A program made the position numbers and the translations under genes. DNA of 64,000 nucleotides, taken from positions 30,675,120-30,739,119 of the forward strand of contig NC_088778.1 of assembly GCF_954871325.1 (NCBI RefSeq), in the 5' to 3' direction. The notes under the pieces were generated by a model. The model saw nothing but the letters and a program-made list of their open reading frames with translations. It searched no databases and was not told where the DNA came from. The stretch comes from Gordionus sp. m RMFG-2023. Its lineage: Eukaryota; Nematomorpha; Gordioida; Chordodea; Parachordodidae. The first letter of the stretch is position 1. The number at the start of each line of letters is the position of its first letter. Positions 62,901-64,000 of the stretch are shown one piece after another.

Positions 62901-63941
62901 AGAATAAAAAATAAGATTTGTATATAGACGACAAAAGGTTTCGTTTCTTATTATTTTCTAATCAATTATATTGAAAATGTAAAGGCAAATTAAAAGCTTA
63001 ATAATCTATTATAATACATAATGAGAATACCATTATTAAGCAGTTTATGCCTTCTCCAAACACCTTCGGAATTCCCTGATTGATCCATTTGCGACGATGT
63101 TGCTTCGGCATGATCTGTTAAAAAAATTATCGGCGCGTAATTTTTTAACCAATCCACTCGAGGCGAGGGTTGGCCAATGGTATTGCAAGGAATGGAAAAA
63201 GAGGTGCCATATTCTACTACTTTTCTCTTAGGACCCTGAATGATAGCAGGAAAACCTGGTGGTAATGTTTTTGCTGTTTTAAAAAAAAATATATATATAA
63301 ATTATAAATAAGTTGTGAAATAATTTCTGCCCACCGGATGTCTTTTTGACATATACTGTTAAAAAATGCTATCATAACCCAATATATTTAATAATTAAAT
63401 TTCTTTCTTTCTTTAAAAAATGGCGCTGTGATAAACCTTGTAACACTGCTAAATTGGCTTGGGACGACACAGTTCCGTACTCGTTGAATACTTCGCACTT
63501 CACGGAAGAATTTTTATCCTTTTCCGCGCTTAGGGGCTCGATCCGCAGCACGGAGCCTAATCTACCTTTCTCCATCTCCAGAACTTGAAACCTATAATTA
63601 ATATATTATACAATTTTCTAAAATCGAAATATCTTATCCTGCATCCAAATAATCTTTTGTATTAATCAACCCTATTGCCCTCGAAAAAAATTTAAATATA
63701 TCCCAAAATTTACATTCATTCATAACCTTTTTCCGGTCAAATTTTTGCCCCTAACGGTCCAAGTGAACACGGGACGAGGATGAGCGATGACCTCGCAAAA
63801 GAAACTCGCGACACCTTGATCGCTCGCTGTCACATTCGTAAGCGGTCGTATTATGATTGGTCCATCTTTGGGAATATTATATATAGTAGATGCTTTATAA
63901 TGAACAAGCAAAATAATTCGGCTAATAATGTGAATTTTCAT
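17951..63941 (-). CDS. Lar: LAR-type receptor protein tyrosine phosphatase (whole gene)
   Basis: A single-pass cell-surface adhesion receptor with cytoplasmic tyrosine phosphatase activity; family members act in axon guidance, synapse formation and cell-matrix signalling. Forty exons can be joined, high to low: 63941-63727, 63591-63437, 63273-63031, 62885-62772, 62279-62056, 60767-60574, 60020-59890, 59103-58979, 55399-55201, 54817-54717, 54602-54296, 53703-53525, 53411-53282, 51156-50680, 33167-33040, 32759-32576, 32005-31751, 31679-31587, 30575-30439, 30236-30077, 29952-29816, 29623-29261, 28656-28462, 28202-28094, 27959-27691, 27122-26880, 26483-26176, 25856-25671, 24317-24173, 23522-23288, 22815-22514, 21696-21542, 21204-21014, 20909-20776, 20154-19981, 19479-19345, 19102-18821, 18670-18469, 18357-18233, 18019-17951. 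The total is 7710 nt, 2569 residues plus TAG. Every junction keeps frame. Order: 3 Ig, 9 FN3, membrane-proximal region, helix, D1, D2. The 5' end is open: no in-frame stop precedes the ATG at 63941. Confidence 0.95.
20190..20645 (-). mobile_element. Ty3/gypsy reverse-transcriptase fossil
   Basis: A fragment of an LTR-retrotransposon polyprotein on the minus strand, occupying most of the 620-bp intron between LAR exons 34 and 35. The parts visible are the catalytic region of the reverse transcriptase, its downstream connection segment and the start of the RNase H domain, in normal order. No LTRs, gag, protease or integrase are present. It is broken in several places and old. It lies in the same orientation as the host gene but entirely within the intron. 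Confidence 0.8.
21014..23522 (-). CDS. Lar: LAR D1 phosphatase domain (exons 30-33), catalytically intact
   Basis: Exons 23522-23288, 22815-22514, 21696-21542 and 21204-21014. The enzyme hydrolyses phosphotyrosine in membrane-proximal substrates. All motifs are in order: [73 protein letters not shown], the P-loop [11 protein letters not shown] (Cys near residue 2132) and FMVQTADQY. So the Cys nucleophile, P-loop Arg, WPD Asp and Q-loop Gln are all present. Two insertions relative to vertebrate LAR are seen: about 14 residues before DYINANY and about 28 residues, acidic, after KYWPDKG. The P-loop is split by a phase-2 intron right after the Cys codon. Confidence 0.95.
23562..23760. repeat. ATCT microsatellite and TAGATACAGATA repeats
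   Basis: A short ATCT run (23562-23577), then several imperfect copies of TCTAGATACAGATA up to about 23735, in the intron between exons 29 and 30. Simple repeat with no further signal. Confidence 0.7.
24173..26483 (-). CDS. Lar: LAR transmembrane helix and juxtamembrane region (exons 27-29)
   Basis: Exons 26483-26176, 25856-25671 and 24317-24173. Residues ~1690-1758 are an extracellular linker with a GGG-rich and acidic stretch. The helix follows ([20 protein letters not shown], then AGYLF), with a basic stop-transfer segment YGRRKRKNS formed across the next junction. The cytoplasmic part ends [20 protein letters not shown], matching LAR's HPPIPITDLADNIERLKAND just before D1. The frame across all three junctions is kept (phases 2, 2, 0). 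Confidence 0.93.
24774..24872. repeat. Harbinger-like miniature element in a LAR intron
   Basis: ACCCTGCACTCTCATAG to CTGTGAATGCATGGT inverted ends with a GCGTGAATTCGCGGCG arm. It is directly followed by a second partial copy to about 24950. It lies between exons 28 and 29. Confidence 0.65.
26880..27959 (-). CDS. Lar: LAR membrane-proximal ectodomain (exons 25-26)
   Basis: Exons 27959-27691 and 27122-26880 join in phase 0. The first reads [12 protein letters not shown] and [13 protein letters not shown], matching LAR's VRWFYIVVVPID region. The second reads [20 protein letters not shown] and YKVFVRA, matching LGDKKNYRGFYNRPLSPDLSYQCFVLAS. In vertebrate LAR the stretch between these has a run of five Arg where the proprotein is cleaved; here the matching place (around YTLDE / LSYSPHYSD) has no such run. 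Confidence 0.9.
27293..27510. repeat. Worn TAGTGTTG-family element in a LAR intron
   Basis: It starts TAGTGATGTAAAATCG and ends TTTTGCGTTACCAGTGCTA, with AGCCTAAGTCTCGAGATTTCG and GAGCAAAATTTTAGGC arms. It lies in the intron between exons 25 and 26. Confidence 0.65.
28094..29952 (-). CDS. Lar: LAR fibronectin III domains 8 and 9 (exons 21-24)
   Basis: Exons 29952-29816, 29623-29261, 28656-28462 and 28202-28094. FN3-8 opens [20 protein letters not shown] and YWDPP, and closes [22 protein letters not shown]3-9 opens [19 protein letters not shown] and has [19 protein letters not shown]; its last strand is spread over a short exon with an acidic insert ([12 protein letters not shown]). Nine FN3 domains agree with the fly receptor rather than the eight of vertebrate long forms; the ninth is the most divergent. 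All phases agree. Confidence 0.88.
30077..30575 (-). CDS. Lar: LAR fibronectin III domain 7 (exons 19-20)
   Basis: Exons 30575-30439 and 30236-30077 join in phase 0. They encode [20 protein letters not shown], then GWSLDPD, and [20 protein letters not shown], then GASPWSPAL, matching LAR FN3-7 ([25 protein letters not shown]). Confidence 0.93.
31587..32005 (-). CDS. Lar: LAR fibronectin III domain 6 (exons 17-18)
   Basis: Exons 32005-31751 and 31679-31587 join in phase 1. [31 protein letters not shown] and [19 protein letters not shown] follow LAR FN3-6 (ELLGYRLQY, GTTYIFRLAAKNRAGLGEE). The region between the C' strand and the GKNY motif is about 20 residues longer and polar. Confidence 0.93.
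32576..33167 (-). CDS. Lar: LAR fibronectin III domain 5 (exons 15-16)
   Basis: Exons 33167-33040 and 32759-32576 join in phase 0. They read [20 protein letters not shown], then HWQPP and [13 protein letters not shown], and in the second half [20 protein letters not shown] and KIVKTMGG. This matches LAR FN3-5, including the KGDGARSKPKIVTTTG signature. The acceptors of both exons follow a T-run then an A-run rather than a pyrimidine tract. Confidence 0.94.
34320..34510. repeat. GGCCCGG-family element
   Basis: Contains CGGGCCCGGCCCGG, CGGCCCGGCCCGGG and GGCCGGGCCTGAAGGTCTC. The right end matches the family's GGTCTC terminus. Another fragment follows near 35020-35110. Confidence 0.6.
35113..35490. 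repeat. 127-bp tandem repeat, about three copies
   Basis: Units start at about 35113, 35240 and 35367 with GYTACCYGCAGAG and include GGTGACAAATAGT and TCTTCAAAGATTTTGATC. The first two copies are nearly identical; the third has a small insertion near its end. Non-coding. Confidence 0.88.
36250..36410 (+). mobile_element. Possible short LINE reverse-transcriptase relic
   Basis: Translated segments resembling RAYDTV and, a little further on in another frame, LGIPTLEYF recall the conserved order in LINE reverse transcriptases (KAYDTV ... GIP). The fragment is under 160 bp, with at least one frame change, and no ends are visible. Weak evidence. Confidence 0.3.
36890..37330. repeat. Minisatellite, unit about 38-42 bp
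   Basis: About eleven units sharing a GCCAGTGGTYGGTTAAACATG core, separated by AT-rich linkers that alternate between two lengths, so neighbouring units pair into a higher-order repeat of about 80 bp. Short open frames on the minus strand are a by-product of the repeat, not a gene. Confidence 0.85.
38590..38945. repeat. GGCCCGG-family element
   Basis: Blocks of TTCGGGCCGG, GGGTTGGGTTGGG and GGTTCGGGCCGG alternate with AT-rich spacers. Edges are approximate: GATCTGCAAAG on the left and GCCGATCAC on the right. Confidence 0.55.
39117..39342. repeat. TAGTGTTG fold-back element
   Basis: 226 bp with ends TAGTGTTG and CAACACTG, flanked by TGCCAAAG (39109-39116) and TGGCAAAG (39343-39350), an 8-bp duplication with one mismatch. 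A second, partial copy follows at about 39720-39882. Confidence 0.85.
40357..40519. repeat. GGCCCGG-rich element with hAT-type target duplication
   Basis: 163 bp, CAGAGACCTTCATGGGCC to its inverse GGCCCATGTAGGTCTCTG. It is flanked by GTTGAGTA (40349-40356) and GTTGAGCA (40520-40527), an 8-bp duplication with one mismatch. This copy sets the ends of the whole GGCCCGG family and places it with the hAT superfamily. Confidence 0.85.
42833..43012. repeat. Worn TAGTGTTG-family element
   Basis: It starts TAGTGAAGCCGATTT and ends CAGCCGTTTAACAACACT, with the CAAGCCTAAAGAATTTT and GAAATCTCGAAACTTGGG arms between. Confidence 0.65.
43934..44435 (-). CDS. Candidate internal first exon of a short LAR isoform
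   Basis: 167 codons plus one base, open from the ATG at 44435 to a GT at 43933. A frame this long is most unlikely by chance in DNA this AT-rich. Residues ~37-59 form a strong hydrophobic leader ([19 protein letters not shown]), followed by a polar, basic region with RIKR at about residue 80, which resembles a furin-type site, and an RTRR further on. The exon ends in phase 1 with G/GTTTTTTTTT; the same T-rich donor style is used by the verified exon ending at 21542. Phase 1 is exactly what FN3-5 at 33167 needs (G plus TG gives Val). The simplest reading is an alternative start giving a receptor with a signal sequence, FN3-5 to FN3-9 and both phosphatase domains. A cassette exon or a nested gene are the alternatives. 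No transcript evidence is available. Confidence 0.55.
46964..47161. repeat. TAGTGTTG-family fold-back element
   Basis: It runs from AATGTTGTTAAATGGGG to GAGCCGTTTAACAACACT with the characteristic AAGCCTCGAGATTTCG and CTGAGCAAAATC arms. The left end is worn. Confidence 0.7.
49722..49747. repeat. TCTCT pentanucleotide microsatellite
   Basis: A short run of TCTCT/TCTTC units followed by more pyrimidines on the plus strand. Nothing more can be said. Confidence 0.8.
49808..50032. repeat. Diverged fold-back element
   Basis: Inverted arms around TTAAGATTATAATCAAGATAA and its complement, with a GCTCACAGATGGCAGATAGG centre. It belongs to the TAAGATTATAATC subgroup also seen at 1826-2052 and about 5808-5945. 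Confidence 0.6.
50680..51156 (-). CDS. Lar: LAR fibronectin III domain 4 (exon 14)
   Basis: One long exon, bounded by phase-1 introns, codes for the whole domain. The start is divergent: an acidic [10 protein letters not shown] linker precedes the first strand, and the usual PP-x-N opening is not recognisable. The end is typical: [20 protein letters not shown] and [10 protein letters not shown] match LAR FN3-4 (GLEKWTEYRVWVRAHT, SPVLVRTDED). A long Ser/Pro/Glu loop sits in the middle. Confidence 0.85.
51401..51623. repeat. TAGTGTTG fold-back element, well preserved
   Basis: 223 bp, TAGTGTTGTTAAACGGCTCG to its inverse ending TTTAACAACACTA, flanked by 8-bp repeats CTTGTGGG (51393-51400) and CTTGCGGG (51624-51631). 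Arms of about 90 bp are inverted around a short spacer, so a single strand would fold into a long hairpin. It lies 245 bp upstream of the FN3-4 exon in the same intron. Confidence 0.85.
51733..52071. repeat. Intact hAT-like miniature element (CAATGACA ends)
   Basis: 339 bp, beginning CAATGACACATAATAATACC and ending in the inverse GGTATAATTATATGTCATTG, flanked by perfect 8-bp repeats TACTCAAC (51725-51732 and 52072-52079). Non-coding. It is the same family as the outer element at 55905-58852. Confidence 0.88.
53205..53237. repeat. C homopolymer and CAC run beside a LAR exon
   Basis: A run of about 17 C followed by CAC trinucleotides, about 45 bp downstream of the FN3-3 second exon on the minus strand, where it reads GGTGG repeats then poly-G. 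It is the longest of more than ten G or C homopolymers in the window. Confidence 0.8.
53282..53703 (-). CDS. Lar: LAR fibronectin III domain 3 (exons 12-13)
   Basis: Exons 53703-53525 and 53411-53282 join in phase 0. They read [20 protein letters not shown], then [16 protein letters not shown], and [19 protein letters not shown] in the second half, matching the A to G strands of FN3-3. Both outer boundaries are phase 1. Confidence 0.88.
54296..54817 (-). CDS. Lar: LAR fibronectin III domain 2 (exons 10-11)
   Basis: Exons 54817-54717 and 54602-54296 join in phase 0. The start [19 protein letters not shown] and [13 protein letters not shown] follow LAR FN3-2 (APSSPPRRVQARMLS, WEPPEEPNGLV) closely. 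The second half has [20 protein letters not shown] and [14 protein letters not shown] loop of about 35 residues rich in Asp, Ser and Asn in the middle is longer than in vertebrates. Confidence 0.92.
55201..59103 (-). CDS. Lar: LAR fibronectin III domain 1 (exons 8-9)
   Basis: Exons 59103-58979 and 55399-55201, joined in phase 0 across a 3.6 kb intron that holds the nested hAT elements. The first half reads [20 protein letters not shown] then SWDE, giving the A and B strands with the core Trp. The second has [16 protein letters not shown] and GPGDWSEPL, the usual E, F and G strand motifs, ending TTLED in phase 1 as at every FN3 boundary in this gene. Confidence 0.9.
55905..58852. mobile_element. 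hAT-like miniature element interrupted by a full-size hAT
   Basis: Ends CAATGACATATGATAATACC at the left and its near inverse GGTATTATTACATGTCATTG at the right. It is flanked by 8-bp direct repeats that differ by one base (GTTCTACT at 55897-55904, GCTCTACT at 58853-58860). Without the inner insertion it would be about 329 bp, matching the 339-bp intact copy at 51733-52071. A third, partial copy lies near 46060-46165. Confidence 0.85.
55936..58546 (-). mobile_element. hAT DNA transposon with decayed transposase
   Basis: 2611 bp with terminal inverted repeats CAGTGGCCCCTACA and TGTAGGGGCCACTT, and a perfect 8-bp target duplication ACTGACGA (55928-55935 and 58547-58554). The transposase is on the minus strand, of the DUF4371/ZMYM-like hAT type. 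An N-terminal segment lies at 57886-58107, the [12 protein letters not shown] motif at about 57530-57560, a [18 protein letters not shown] segment at about 57370-57430, and the C-terminal hAT dimerisation motif ([18 protein letters not shown]) at about 56265-56320. The reading frame is interrupted several times and cannot be active. The perfect target duplication says it arrived fairly recently compared with the element around it. Confidence 0.9.
59281..59778. repeat. Three miniature-element families nested in one locus
   Basis: The outer element is a TAGTGTTG-family copy: a worn left end (GGAGTGGTTA), then TAAATGGCTCGATTTGG, and at the right a GCGGATTTTAGC...GAGCCGTTTAATCG arm. It is interrupted at its own TTA by a 96-bp Harbinger-like element (59291-59386, TTA at 59288-59290 and 59387-59389), and again by the element with splice-like ends (59404-59610). 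The outer copy is therefore the oldest. Confidence 0.65.
59890..62279 (-). CDS. Lar: LAR Ig domain 3 (exons 5 and 7) split by an extra exon
   Basis: Exon 62279-62056 encodes the first half ([27 protein letters not shown]) and exon 60020-59890 the second ([20 protein letters not shown]). Both halves align closely to vertebrate LAR Ig3 (NLTCVAVGAPMPYVKW, VGRNVLEL, ANYTCVAISSLG). In the family only about 17 residues separate the core Trp from the VGRNVL motif; here about 90 do, because the first exon runs on through a Lys/Gln/Asn-rich tail and a whole acidic exon (60574-60767) follows. Phases (0, then 2) work only if the acidic exon is included: direct splicing of exon 5 to exon 7 breaks the frame. 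Confidence 0.88.
60468..60550. repeat. Partial GGCCCGG-rich element beside the acidic exon
   Basis: It begins CAGAGACCTACAG, the terminal motif of the family, then CCTGGCCCGG and CGGCCCGGCCCGG. Only the left part is present; the rest ends at the T/A run that adjoins the exon donor at 60573. Confidence 0.65.
60574..60767 (-). CDS. Lar: Acidic extra exon inside LAR Ig3
   Basis: 64 complete codons plus two bases, preceded by TTATGCAG and followed by GTTGGT. It begins [17 protein letters not shown] and ends [10 protein letters not shown]; about 20 of its residues are Asp or Glu with few Lys, and it is predicted hydrophilic. It falls between Ig3 strand C and the strand carrying GKNVLQI, and is needed to keep frame. 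No counterpart is known to me in vertebrate, fly or nematode LAR. A remnant of the GGCCCGG-rich transposon family (60468-60550) lies only 24 bp beyond its donor. Confidence 0.8.
60769..62055. other. Intron within Ig3, AT-rich
   Basis: About 1.3 kb of AT-rich intron between LAR exons 5 and 6. It contains a long imperfect inverted pair around 61740-61920 (AATTAATATTAATAGATGC and its complement), likely a worn miniature element. Nothing coding is seen. Confidence 0.5.
62772..63273 (-). CDS. Lar: LAR Ig domain 2 (exons 3-4)
   Basis: Exons 63273-63031 and 62885-62772 join in phase 1. The domain starts [18 protein letters not shown], almost the vertebrate sequence at this point. It has the first cysteine in SIPCNTIG, the core Trp in VDWLKN, and the second cysteine in [15 protein letters not shown]. 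About 20 residues between the C strand and the KLLNNG motif are richer in Ser, Gly and Gln than in vertebrate LAR. It ends [15 protein letters not shown], linking directly into Ig3 as in the family. Confidence 0.92.
63437..63941 (-). CDS. Lar: LAR Ig domain 1 (exons 1-2)
   Basis: Exons 63941-63727 and 63591-63437 join in phase 2. The ATG at 63941 opens a weakly hydrophobic leader ([17 protein letters not shown]) that could be a signal peptide, but the frame stays open upstream past a TTTAG at about 63957, so the true first exon may lie beyond the window. The Ig core is clear: GVASFFCEV, the FTW tryptophan, [10 protein letters not shown] and [10 protein letters not shown] give both cysteines and the expected E- and F-strand motifs, closely following LAR (GVASFVCQ, GSVLRIQPL). 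The basic loop after the Trp is [10 protein letters not shown]; vertebrate LAR proteins have a denser Lys cluster there that binds heparan sulfate. Confidence 0.9.
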
Positions 63942-64000
63942 TTTAAAAAATGCTCCTAAATTTAATCAGTTTTGCTCGCGCGTTGGTCGTACGGGTCTTA

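Noticed and set aside
1-64000. CRISPR arrays, operons, bacterial-type promoters, tRNA or rRNA genes
   Set aside because: The window is plainly metazoan nuclear DNA; the tandem repeats lack regular spacers and I saw no tRNA or rRNA signature.

Overview
The window comes from the nuclear genome of an AT-rich, intron-rich invertebrate metazoan. Two recognisable genes with many short spliced exons in the standard code lie in a sea of AT-rich DNA full of small DNA transposons. The phylum cannot be fixed from the sequence. Long T-run/A-run junctions are everywhere, and G or C homopolymers of 8 to 17 bases are scattered through the non-coding DNA.

Layout. 1-9.1 kb: no supported gene; a decayed retroelement relic near 0.9-1.2 kb and several miniature elements. 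9.1-14.1 kb, plus strand: a seven-exon cap'n'collar (CNC/NFE2L) bZIP transcription factor of about 1018 residues, with the CNC domain, basic region, zipper and conserved C-terminal tail all visible. 14.1-17.9 kb: intergenic, with two short open stretches that could be exons of an unrecognised gene. 17.95-63.94 kb, minus strand: one very large gene of at least 40 coding exons for a LAR-type receptor protein tyrosine phosphatase. It has three Ig domains, nine fibronectin III domains, a membrane-proximal region, one transmembrane helix, an intact D1 phosphatase domain and a D2 domain that has lost key catalytic residues. I traced every exon junction; splice phases agree from the first visible exon to the stop and give about 2569 residues. 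The two genes converge, tail to tail.

Unusual points in the LAR gene: an acidic exon splits Ig3; D2 has Met where the P-loop Arg should be and lacks the WPD loop; D1 carries two insertions; the usual polybasic cleavage site is not seen; and a 17.5 kb intron between FN3-4 and FN3-5 contains an exon on the same strand that encodes a hydrophobic leader and ends in the phase needed to splice onto FN3-5. That suggests a short receptor isoform made from an internal promoter.

The introns are a museum of DNA transposons. A 2.6 kb hAT element with a decayed transposase sits inside a smaller hAT-like miniature element, both with target duplications. A fold-back hAT-type family (ends TAGTGTTG...CAACACTA) has about ten copies. 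A family of about 100 bp with TTA target sites looks Harbinger-like. A GGCCCGG-rich family has CAGAGACCT ends. One locus at 59.3-59.8 kb shows three families nested in each other. A Ty3/gypsy reverse-transcriptase fossil fills a short intron between the D1 and D2 exons.
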